Positions 21,639-30,139 of a DNA stretch of 64,000 bases are shown one piece after another (the stretch's first letter is position 1; the number at the start of each line of letters is the position of its first letter). The notes under the pieces were generated by a model. It searched no databases. It saw only the letters and a program-made list of their open reading frames with translations, and was not told the DNA's origin. The DNA comes from WVXT01 sp964403285 (lineage in GTDB: Bacteria; UBA6262; WVXT01). Position numbers and translations under genes: made by a program. The stretch is from NCBI GenBank assembly GCA_964403285.1, contig CAYOFG010000003.1, positions 1-64,000 of the forward strand, read 5' to 3'.

Positions 21639-24600
21639 TTACTCCGCAAGAACAGAATGCTTTAATGGTAAGTAATGGTTTTGACCAAAATAAGGCTATG
21701 GAACAGGCCTATGAAGGAATTGAGACATTTAGAAAAGTGTTAACAAAAAGGGAAGAAAGTGTATTGGGCATACAATATCACCGTTTACTATATCCTATTT
21801 TTCGAAGGATACTATTACCTATAGCAATATTAACTCTGATCACTCTGGCTTTATCCGGTTGTACCCCTGTTTTTGCTCAAACTACAACCCAAGCTCCATC
21901 CCTAATTTTTCAACTCCTATCCTTCATCGGTGTTTTTATCTCAAGCAATCTGATATTTATTGGGGTAGTTTGTCTTTTGGCAGTATTAGGTGCAATAATC
22001 AATAGTTTGGCTTTTAATATTATTGGCGGTTTTTTTATTTCTTGGTTTGTAGTTCTAATTTTTCAAGAATATGAAGTGGGTCTTTTTGCAGTATATGAAG
22101 GAAAATTAGGATGGCTGGGTTGGGTTATTATGATGATAGCTCCTTCAATAGGAATAGGAGCAAAAGAAATTGGGATAAGCTTATGGCGTATATTCTTTCC
22201 GATGAGTTGGTATAAGTGGAGAACGAGAAAACTTATTGAATTACAAAGTAAATTAGTAACATTAGATAAGTGGATAATAGCAAAGAAAGGTAGCGGCAGC
22301 GGTCAAGTTCAAGGTGTGGACTTCTATCCCGACTATGAGGCTGGAGACACAATACTTAATCCAGAATATGAAGAAATCCAATCAAAAATTAAAGGAATAA
22401 GAAGAGAGATAGAAAAAATCCAATCCAATCCCAAAAAACCTCGGGCACCGAATTCCGACAACTCCACCACCCTTCGTTCCTTCAACCCCTTTGCTATAGT
22501 GTTAAGTGTGGTTGGGTTAGGTTTTATCCGTGAGCATCCGGTTATGGCTATTGCCATTTTAGGTGGGTTGGGTATTTTGGCTATTGCTTCCATAAGGCAT
22601 TGGTTTGCTAAGCATCAAAATAGTCCACCACACAAAGAATTAGAGAAATTCTATAGCAAAATCTGGGAAGAAGCTAACAAACAAGATGATTTTGACCCGC
22701 AAGCCCTTGAAGCTTGTAGAAATCAGAGTCAAGCAGAATTTCCAGATGCAGTAAATCTTCCAGTTGCTGAAATAGATGAATTTAAAAATATCCAGAGTAA
22801 ATTAAGACCGATATTAGATGAAATAAATGAACTCGTTGGTGATGCCTTCCTACCCAATCCTTCCGAATTCTATCATGTTACTATCTTCTCTCAGGGTGAG
22901 TTAAATCCTACAGAACGTCGTAAGGTTCATCGAGCTATTGCACAGACAAAGCCATTCAAAATAACTTTCAAAGGTATTACTTTAACCCGCGATTCATTAA
23001 TACTCAAAGGATATCCAGATAATAATGAAATCTTTGAGTTAAGAGAAAAATTGAAAAAAGAAATTGGACAACGGATTAATCCTATATATCCAGTAGTCCA
23101 TGTTACGCTGGGTAGATTTACCAGACCACTTGGAACAGATAAATATAAGATTCTTAAAGATCTGGTTTCCCGCGATCTCAATACAAGATTTGCTTCTGTG
23201 CCGTGTACTTTTGCCAGCGTAGTTGATGTTCTGAATGTTTACGAGTTAGATATACGAAATAAGGGAGAGAGAATCCTTTTTGACACTGGAGAATGTCCAT
23301 GTTGTATTGGCCGGGCAATTGTGGAAGGTGAGGTTGATTTTGATGAAGTGATGGAAACTTTATTGAAAGGAAAAATTTTAACTCATGTTATAGACTACGT
23401 TGGTAGAAAGGAGATTAAAAGAAGAAAAGAAGGTAGATTTGAATTATTATTTAATCCTGAGCGAGCAAGATATGACCAAGCTACAGAGAAAGATACACCA
23501 GAAAAGAAACACGTTCATGAAGCTTTTAATCCCAATGATAATTTTAATAAGATATACGAAGAAGACCCACATCAGAAATTATTTACATTCAACCTAAATG
23601 GCAGGAATGTGGCAATAAATGTACAAAAAAGTCCACATTGTCCATATCATTTTCTTATCCTCCCTGAACCAGAGAGCAATCAGCCTCAATTTCTGACCAA
23701 GGAAGCAATCGAGATAGCGTTGTTCATATTAGGCTTAAGCAGGCAAAATTTAAAGGTTATCTTTAATAGTTGGGCAGCTGGGGCTTCAATTAATCATCTT
23801 CATTTACAGGCTTTAGGTTGGTGGGAAGAATGGCGGGGAAAGGTACCCATAGAGGATGCAGATAAAGAAGAGGTGGCAACTATCCATGGTGTTAAGATTT
23901 CTCGTTTAGTTAACTACCCTGCTTGCGGTATTATTTTGGAAAGTGGTGACACAGCCAAATTAACAGAGAAGACATTTGATTTTGTAAAGATTTTGCAAGC
24001 AAAGGATATTCCCCACAATTTAATCTTTATGAAGGATAAGGTATATGTGATACCCAGGTATGCTCAGAAAGATGGTATTATTTCTACTTGTGTTGCTTGG
24101 GCAGAGATGGCAGGTGCAGTGGTTGCAAGAGGCAAAAAGCAATATAAGAAGGCTACTGAAAAGGATGTTATTAATGAGATTAAGAGTGTAGCAATTAAAG
24201 AAGACTTATTTAATGATGTGCTTAAACAATATCTCAAGGATAAGACACTATCTCCAAATCTTCTGGACAAATATGAGTGTAGGAAAGAGGCGCAAACTTT
24301 AATTTCTTTCCTTGCTCAAAGGGATAAACTCCAGCCGGCAAACCTAATAGTGGCCTTAGGAAATAGTCGGTTAGAAGTGCCCGAGCTGGCCGCAGAACTA
24401 TATCATCAGGGATTTGCTAAGAAGATACTTGTTTCTGGCGGTATTGGGCATGAGACACCATTTTTAAGAAGAAATGTCAGACAATCTGGAAAATATAGCA
24501 TAGACAATTTAGATAATTTACCTGAAGCGGATATATTTAAGGAAATTTTGTTAGCCAATGGAGTTCCAGAGCAAGCCATTGAAGTAGAAAGAAATTCTAC

Positions 24601-27600
24601 TAGCACCAAAGAAAATATCATAAACAGCAAAAAACTGCTTGAGGAAAAAGGTATTGCCCATAATAAAGTTATCTTAATTCAACATCCTGCATTGCAACGA
24701 AGAGCTGTGGCTACATTTAAACGTTGGTTTGGAAAAGGAACTAAATGTATAAGCTATCCTCCTTCCTGGCAAGAAATTTGGGAGGCATTAGAGACTAAAG
24801 AAAGATATGAGCTGATTGACCTGGCTGTGGGAGAACCGAGAAGATTTGAAGAATATGGCCCTCAAGGCACAGATGACATTATTAATGTTGAGGTGCCTCA
24901 AAATGTATTAGATGCGTATCGCTCAATTATAGTGAACAGTCCATATGTAAGACATCAGTTAGCAACCGAAGGCGTTGAAGTTTCGGATAGACAGGCAAGG
25001 GTTAGTGCCAAGGTTTTGCAGAAATTAGTGGCTCATCCAGAAGCCAGAACTGAGGATATATGTAGCGAGTTGGGGATTTCAAAAGAAACACTGTTATGGG
25101 CATATCAGACCATAAGGAATTCGCCAAAGTTACAAGACACGTTGGTGCATAGAAATAAGATGCGTGGTGTTGTTGATGACTTATTATTCTTGCTAAAAGA
25201 TAGAGATTATCTTAATAGATATTTCCAAGGTGAAGTTGTTTATCCTTTAATAGTAGAGTTTCATCCAGGTGAGTGGTGCCCTAACTCCTGTGTATACTGT
25301 TATAGCAGGCATAACAGAGAATGTCCTTTTGAGTATCAGGACAGAAAATATGGCCGAAAGCCTTTGACTCCCCAACAGGCCCAGGAATTAGTACAGGAGT
25401 TTGCAAAGAAGGGTACAAGGGAAATATGGGTTTCTGGCGGTTTGGAACCTCTTGCAGGGACAGGGAAAGATGTAACAATAGCTATACTAAAGACAGCGCA
25501 TAAGAATGGTCTACGCACAAGGCTATACACCGATGGTCATTTGTTCGATGGAGAAGTTCGTGAGGTAGCTCTTAATTATTGTAACTGGGTGAGATTTAGT
25601 ATTAGTGGCGTGACAGAAAAAATGTATGCGGCTGTTCAGAGGCCGATAGCGAATAGATACAATTTTAAGGGAGTTGTACAAAATATTAGAGAATTTATGA
25701 ACCTTAAGAAAGCGCAAAATTCAAAAGTTGAAATTGGTATGAGCTATTTAATTATTCCTGACCCAGCTAATTATAAAGATTTAATTAAAGCAGCCGAATT
25801 TGCCCATAAAATGGGGTTTGATTTCTTTGCTGTTAGAGTAGATATGGGTAGTGTTGCGAGAAGATTTAACCATGAAGAGATTGCTGAAATTTCAAAACAG
25901 ATAGAGATTATAAGAAAAAATGGAAGAGAAGGTAGATATGGAAGGATGGGGCTTGATTTACGTGGCACACGAGCAGAAGAGTTAGAAGCAAAAGAAATAT
26001 GTCCGGATATGCAAAGGGCCAAAAATTGCTACGCCAGATTGATGAAGATGGTAGTTAATCCATTTGGTGTGGGTTTTGTCTGTGATTATGTTGAGCATCC
26101 CAGAAATGCCAGGTACGAGTTTGAGGTTGGCAATTTTGTAACTGAGGGTGTAGAAAAAGTTATTAAGAATAGCAATAGAATGAGACACGAGGTAGGTAGT
26201 TGCCAGGAATGTAATATAGATTGTCTTATTCATGAGCAAGTAACCAATACACTAATGGAAAAGTTTGAGGAAGATAAGGAGTTTGGCATTTCTATGGATG
26301 AGCAGCCATTTAGAGTTAGCGGTAAAGCAAAGCAGTTAAAACGCGAAAGAGCACTTGTAATTGGAGCTACTGGTTTTATTGGTTCGCATATAGTTGATAG
26401 ATTGTTAGACAATGGCGAGGAAGTAATTGCCCTTACCCGCAATGATAAAGAGGAAACACTGTTTAGACTTAAAGATAACCTTAGGAACAAAAATCTTCGT
26501 TTAATTTACACTGGCGACCTTTTAACCTCAAGGGGCCTTTCTGATTTAGAAGATGCAATTATAGAAGCTTCTGTAGTTTATCATTTTGCAGCAAAGACAA
26601 GCGCTCAGGTTAAAAACATCCAAGAGGCCATTGAGACTTTTACTGTAAATGGACTGCTGACGGCTATTATAGCTGAACTTTGTCAGAAGCATGGTAAAAA
26701 GCTAATTTACGCTTCATCTGCCCATATTTATCTCAAATCCCAGCACCCTAAGGATGCAATATGTTCAGAAGAAACATCTTTACCAGTTTCAAATCAGACA
26801 ACTCAACAATTAAAAGCTGCTTTCGAAGACTTCAAAGTGTATGCCAATCAATATATTTCTGGAAAAGTCTCACAAGTTCCTGAAGAATTTGTAACCAAGT
26901 ATCTTAAAAGATTCGGCAGTACTATTCAAGATATAGAGACAGCCTTTCCTGAGGGAATATATCCTTTATCAAAGATTCTGGGAGAATATTTTATCAAAGA
27001 GATGAAGCCAACAGGCAAAGGCATAATTTTAAGATTCACCAATGTTTATGGTCCTAAACAGAAGGAAACAGACGTTGTAGCAATTATCACTAATAGACTC
27101 TTAAAAGAGAAACCCGTAAAAGCCACAATAGATACAAGGAATTTTGTATATATTGAGGATGTAATAAAGGCTATTATAGCTGCAGGCAAAAAAGATTTTG
27201 CTCAGAATGAAACTTTTATTGTAAGTTCGGATGAGAAGCCAATGTCAATGAAAGAGCTTGTGAGCAAGATACAAAATTATTTCCCTAAATATAAAGATAG
27301 AGATTTTCCTGTTGAACCATTTCTGTTAACTCTTACAGCTCCATTGTTTAATGTTGAAAAGGCAAAGAAAGAGTTGGGTTTCACTATAACACCCTTTATG
27401 ACTGGGTTAGAGAAAACTATACAGTTCTTTGCAAATAAGTATCGTGATTCACTTAAGCAAATGATTAACAGAGATACATATTGTGAGAAACCATCTTCTG
27501 GCAATTACACTGCCCTCTATTCTTTCAACCCATTTGCATTGGGATTGGGGATGGTTGCGTTGGCCTGGTTATTTGAGCATCCGATTGTTGCTGTCGCCAT

Positions 27601-29827
27601 CTTAGGTGCTCTGGGTGTCTTGGCTGTTGCCCCTATGGTCATAAAAAAATGGGGACAGGTACATTTTTCGAAAGGACCTTTCGGGCGACCATGGAAGGTC
27701 GCCCCTACGCGAGTGTGGCAGGCTGTGAAGTCTTTGTTAGAGAGAGGAAGAGGGTTTGTTGCAGCTATTCTGCGTCAGCCATCAAAGAGGGCTGAACTGA
27801 GGATGAGCTGGTTTGCTCAACAGGAAGAATTATCCGAGGAAGAGATTATGAGGATAAGGGAACTTGCTGGAGAGTTAAGGGAAAGGAGAGTAATCCCACA
27901 ATTATGGGCAAAGGAAGAATCTTACCGGAGGAATCCAGAGATTAGTCAATTGCTGGCGTGGACATCTCTTCCTGAGCAGATGGCAAGAGAAGTAGGAAGA
28001 ATTGCGAAGTTTGCCAGAATGGTGAGGAGGGGTTATGAGCGAGTGGTGGTGATTGGAGAAGAAGCCAGGCTATATGAGGAAGTGGCATCTGCCATAGCAG
28101 GGGAGAGGAGAGGTTATCCTGAAATCTCTGTCTTAGAGTCTACGCATCCGGAGGCAGTAAGAGAGAAGATAGAAAGTGAGATAAATCTGGAGAAGACCTT
28201 GTTTGTGGTTTCCTCAGCCGAGCCAATAGAATATTTGTATGAGAGGTTAACTCAATTTTACGAAGCGCGGGGAATTCCTGCTGAGGAGATTGCATCTCAA
28301 GTAGGCAAGCACTTTGTAGCAATAACGGAAACTAATACTCGATTTGCTGAGGAAGCCAGTAAGAGGGAGTTCCTGAGGACATTTAATGTTCCTGAAGGGA
28401 TAAGAGGTTCTTCTGCAATATTTAGCGAAGGCGCTTTGTTTATATTAGCATTAGCGGGTGTGAATATAAAGGGATTTGTGGAGAGTGGTATAGAGGGAAT
28501 GGAGATATGTAGACAAGAGAGACCCGAGGAGAACCTGGCTGTAAGACTGGCAGCCTTCCAGGAAGCAATGAGAGAGGCAGGGCGAGAGATAGTTCTGGTA
28601 TTGCCTGAGGAACTGGAAGGATTGGGTGAGGTATGGCAAGGAGTTATTTCGCCTACGGGTAAAGAAGGTGAGGAAATAATTTCGATAACAGAAAAAGAAT
28701 TGACTGCAGGTGGAAGATTTGGAGAGAAGCCAGCATTTATACATTTGAATGTAGGGGCGACATTTATGACGCCCGAGAATGCGGGTTCGATGAATCGAAC
28801 CCCTACACTAAGCTTATTAAAGGAGGCTGGATATCCTGTATTTGAGATTAGTCTACGAGGCAGGGAATCTATCGGTTCACTATTCTATGTTGCAGGATTT
28901 GCCACTGCTCTCAGTTATCTTATGGGAATGGAAGGGTTTGGTAAACCGGCTGGTGGAGAGACCTCATTGCCAGCAGAAGCTGTTGTCGGTCGCGGATTGG
29001 AGAAGGGAACAATTGGCACGGAAATAAGAATGAGCGAGTCATTGTTAAAGCATCTGGTCAGACTAAAAGCCCTCATGCATAAGAGCACTAAGGTATTCGT
29101 ATTCGACCTTGAGAGTGCTTTGCATATAAAGACAGAGAGTGAGACTACTGCTTCAGGGATGAGTATAGAGTTTAAGGTTACACCGAATAGCAGGGAGTTA
29201 TTCAAGTTTATGGGTGAAATAGTTGAGGCGGCAAAGCAGGCGCAGAATCCTTATGGAGTCAAGTTTGCCTTCGTGTCCAATACAAGGAATCTGAGAAAAG
29301 AAGTCATTGAGAAGATGTTAAGGGACTACCTGGTGGAGAATGGTCTGACACCAGACGTTATAGGTAGCGTCCTGAGTGATGGTTTGATAATTGACCGGGA
29401 AACAGGAGGCATAGTAGAAGCGTCGGGCAGGATAAGCGCGGAAAGAGTATGCTCGTACATTACGAAGTTACTTGGTAGGACAGATAGTAATGGGATTGAG
29501 TTCAATATCATCACTGCTGACGAGGCTGCCTGGAACAGGAAAATAGATGAGAGGATGATGATGAAGGTTCTCTGGATGGTTCTGGAACCAGCGAAAGAAG
29601 GGCAAGCACTATCTACAGCAGAAGGTCTGGTTGTGGCGATAGAGGGTAAGGCATCCCGTTGGCTGGAGAAGTTCATAAGGTCGAGATATCCTGAAGATGA
29701 GGCAGGAAGGTTACTTTCCCAGATAGAGGATGGCAAAGGAAAAATTATGCTACCAGCGAGAGCAGTGGATGAGAATTATCTCGAAGGAATTAAGACCGAA
29801 GAGAAGATATATAAAGTTCAAGCATAA
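21639..29827 (+). CDS. Giant modular polyprotein 1, 3' part after the gap
   Basis: The frame is already open at the gap edge (TPQEQNAL before the first Met at 21665), and no ribosome site precedes that Met, so this continues the gene begun at 177. Order: membrane helices (to 22220), an SFNP/REHP membrane cassette, a 2H phosphoesterase-like domain, a HIT/GalT-like domain, a DUF218 domain, a small helical segment, a radical SAM domain, a Rossmann epimerase, a second SFNP cassette, and the constant C-module (27710-29824) ending EEKIYKVQA. TAA is at 29825-29827. The cargo suggests nucleotide-sugar chemistry and envelope assembly. Intact motifs (CxxxCxxC, HLHLQ, GATGFIGS) argue that several domains are active. 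Confidence 0.9.
21780..22220 (+). other. Membrane helices after the gap
   Basis: Four to five hydrophobic segments complete polytopic domain 2. One contains LSGC, which looks like a lipobox but is internal and therefore unlikely to be used. Confidence 0.65.
22456..22622 (+). other. SFNP/REHP membrane cassette (copy 1)
   Basis: The pattern is LRSFNP, a short hydrophobic stretch, GFIREHP, an 18-residue helix (AIAILGGLGILAIA), then basic IRHWFAKHQ. The same cassette occurs at 32641 in gene 2 and, diverged, at 27497. A helix followed by basic residues should act as a stop-transfer anchor that leaves the following enzymes in the cytoplasm. Confidence 0.7.
22650..23275 (+). other. 2H phosphoesterase-like domain
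   Basis: Two HxT motifs, FYHVTIF (His codon 22874) and VVHVTLG (His codon 23099), stand about 75 residues apart. This is the signature of the 2H (LigT / 2'-5' RNA ligase-like) fold, which acts on cyclic phosphodiesters. Gene 2 holds two more such domains. Substrate unknown. Confidence 0.7.
23285..24235 (+). other. HIT/GalT-superfamily nucleotidyltransferase-like domain
   Basis: The active-site motif N-H-L-H-L-Q (His codons 23795 and 23801) sits after GASI, as in the GDP-L-galactose phosphorylase / Ap4A phosphorylase branch. CPCC near the start may bind zinc, as in GalT. Such enzymes move nucleotides between phosphate and sugar phosphate. A relative is found in gene 2 at 33340. Confidence 0.7.
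24265..24770 (+). other. DUF218 (YdcF/SanA/ElyC-like) domain
   Basis: It shows LIVALGN, KKILVSGGIGH, an S-T-x-E-N segment and VILIQHPALQRRA, the order found in DUF218 proteins. E. coli members SanA and ElyC affect envelope integrity and lipid-carrier use. The reaction is not established. Confidence 0.7.
24820..25150 (+). other. Helical segment with possible HTH
   Basis: ARTEDICSELGISKETLLWAYQ has the spacing of a helix-turn-helix. It links the DUF218 and radical SAM domains. It may be only a helical bundle. Confidence 0.35.
25150..26330 (+). other. Radical SAM domain with C-terminal cysteine cluster
   Basis: C-P-N-S-C-V-Y-C (Cys codons 25277, 25289, 25298) is the CxxxCxxC motif that binds the [4Fe-4S] cluster. 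VSGGLEPL follows as the SAM-binding GGE-like motif. Later cysteines (ICPDMQRAKNC, FVCDYVE, CQECNIDC) suggest SPASM-type auxiliary clusters. Oxygen-labile chemistry fits a cytoplasmic site and an anaerobic host. Substrate unknown. Confidence 0.8.
26340..27440 (+). other. NAD-dependent epimerase/dehydratase domain (extended SDR)
   Basis: The Rossmann motif GATGFIGS opens the domain. VVYHFAAKTS, KLIYASSAHIY and Y-P-L-S-K (the YxxxK catalytic pair) follow in the usual order. The family converts nucleotide sugars. There is an insertion of about 50 residues before YPLSK. Confidence 0.8.
27497..27652 (+). other. SFNP membrane cassette (copy 2)
   Basis: LYSFNP, a hydrophobic segment, LFEHP, a helix (AVAILGALGVLAVA), then VIKKW: the same plan as at 22456. 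It marks the border between the epimerase and the constant C-module. Confidence 0.65.
27643..27709 (+). repeat. AAATGGGGACAGGTAC repeat plus two palindromes, in frame
   Basis: AAATGGGGACAGGTACATTTTT, a repeat that in other genomes accompanies REP-type elements, is followed by CGAAAGG-A-CCTTTCG and then GGGCGACC-ATGGAA-GGTCGCCC with the CCTAC end. All are read through in frame (KWGQVHFSKGPFGRPWKVAP). The gene 2 counterpart is at 53766. Confidence 0.8.
27710..29050 (+). other. Constant C-module: degenerate phosphoglucose-isomerase-like domain (copy 1)
   Basis: VLESTHPEAV, EKTLFVVSSAEP, KHFVAITETNTRFAEEA, FNVPEGIRG and GKEGEEIISITE follow in the same order as in the PGI part of transaldolase/PGI fusion enzymes (VLDSTDPAAV, TLFIVSSKSG, HFVAITDPGT, GKEGKGIVPV). 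The phosphate-binding GxGGS loop has become GEEA, and the SGT loop is lost. It is therefore probably a structural pseudoenzyme. FATALSYLMG corresponds to the PGI helix before FDQP. Shared with gene 2 (53850). Confidence 0.65.
28750..28807 (+). repeat. 58-bp composite palindrome, in frame
   Basis: The outer arms TGTAGGGG and CCCCTACA enclose GGGCG..CGCCC and GGGTTCGAT-GA-ATCGAACCC. It is read VGATFMTPENAGSMNRTPT. A 58-bp relative with different inner arms lies at 55084. Confidence 0.9.
29080..29824 (+). other. Constant C-module: HAD-like tail (copy 1)
   Basis: KVFVFDLES resembles HAD motif I, but the DxDx(T/V) pair has become D-L-E. KFAFVSNTR resembles motif II. No clear later motifs are seen. 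The chain ends EEKIYKVQA, the same nine residues as gene 2. Probably a non-catalytic terminal domain. Confidence 0.45.
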
Positions 29828-29836
29828 CAGGTTGCA

Positions 29837-29855
29837 TCCCGATTTTTAATCGGGA
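29837..29855 (+). repeat. TCCCGATT-TTT-AATCGGGA palindrome after gene 1
   Basis: The arms are perfect over 8 bp with a T3 loop, nine bases after the stop codon. No T-run follows, so it is not a standard terminator. The same palindrome is nested inside the repeat at 12683. Confidence 0.8.
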
Positions 29856-29892
29856 AATCTGTGCCTACAAATGTGAAATTTTGAAAGAGTTT

Positions 29893-29990
29893 AATATTCC
29901 GAAAGGGCAAACCTTGAGCAATCGGGGGGCGCAAAGCTTCGGGGTTACTTAGATAGACAACATTGAAGTTGAACCGGCCGGGCTGCCGAT
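29893..29990 (+). promoter_or_regulatory. GEMM-type (cyclic di-GMP-I) riboswitch, leader of gene 2
   Basis: This is a complete copy: AAAGGGCAAACC, the helix CCTTGA/TCGGGG with GCAA tetraloop, GCGCAAAGC, then GGGCTGCCGAT. The stretch before the AACC matches the Vibrio Vc2 aptamer around its G20, which favours cyclic di-GMP over cGAMP. CGGC/GCTG forms the last aptamer stem and overlaps the terminator. Confidence 0.88.
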
Positions 29991-30032
29991 AACGAGTGGA
30001 AAAACCCGCTATGGGTAGTCCGGCTTTTTTTT
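29977..30032 (+). terminator. Intrinsic terminator of the gene 2 riboswitch
   Basis: GCCGGGCT (29977-29984) pairs with AGTCCGGC (30017-30024), followed by eight T. An inner ATAACG/CGCTAT helix extends it. Its 5' arm is part of the aptamer. Confidence 0.87.
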
Positions 30033-30042
30033 ATATGTAGCT

Positions 30043-30127
30043 GCAGAGCGGAGCTCTGCTAAATGTAGCGGCGACATTTATGGCGCCCCGATTTACCAAT
30101 CGGGGTTCGATGAATCGAACCCCTACA
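30043..30127 (+). repeat. Palindrome block in the gene 2 leader
   Basis: Three palindromes follow each other: GCAGAGC-GGA-GCTCTGC, then GGCGACATTTATGGCGCC, then CCCCGATT..AATCGGGG overlapping GGGTTCGAT-GA-ATCGAACCC. The last two lie between TGTAG and CCTACA arms. The block ends directly at AGGAGG. The same elements occur inside the genes. Confidence 0.85.
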
Positions 30128-30132
30128 GGAGG
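30127..30132 (+). promoter_or_regulatory. Ribosome binding site of gene 2
   Basis: AGGAGG lies seven bases before ATG 30140. This start gives the same MVAWW signal peptide as genes 1 and 3. The earlier in-frame ATG at 30080 lies inside the palindrome block, lacks a ribosome site and would spoil the signal peptide. Confidence 0.9.
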
Positions 30133-30139
30133 AAAGAAG

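Larger units (their letters stand above)
29828..30139 (+). other. Intergenic leader between genes 1 and 2
   Basis: These 312 bases hold a palindrome (29837), the GEMM riboswitch, its terminator and a palindromic block before the ribosome site. No convincing promoter is visible in the 65 bases before the aptamer. Gene 2 may thus be reached by read-through from gene 1, with the riboswitch as the control point. Confidence 0.6.

Noticed and set aside
21539..21667. Gene end at 21665 read through the Ns
   Set aside because: The frame after the gap is arbitrary because the N count is a placeholder. The real continuation is the long open frame from 21639.
21841..21900. Lipoprotein signal (LSGC) after the gap
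   Set aside because: It is internal to a continuous frame between membrane helices. A start at 21665 has no ribosome site.
29837..29855. Terminator of gene 1
   Set aside because: The hairpin is good but no T-run follows, and the same palindrome is a dispersed repeat.
30080..30139. Upstream start of gene 2 at ATG 30080
   Set aside because: It lies in the palindrome block without a ribosome site. AGGAGG before ATG 30140 and the conserved MVAWW start decide for 30140.
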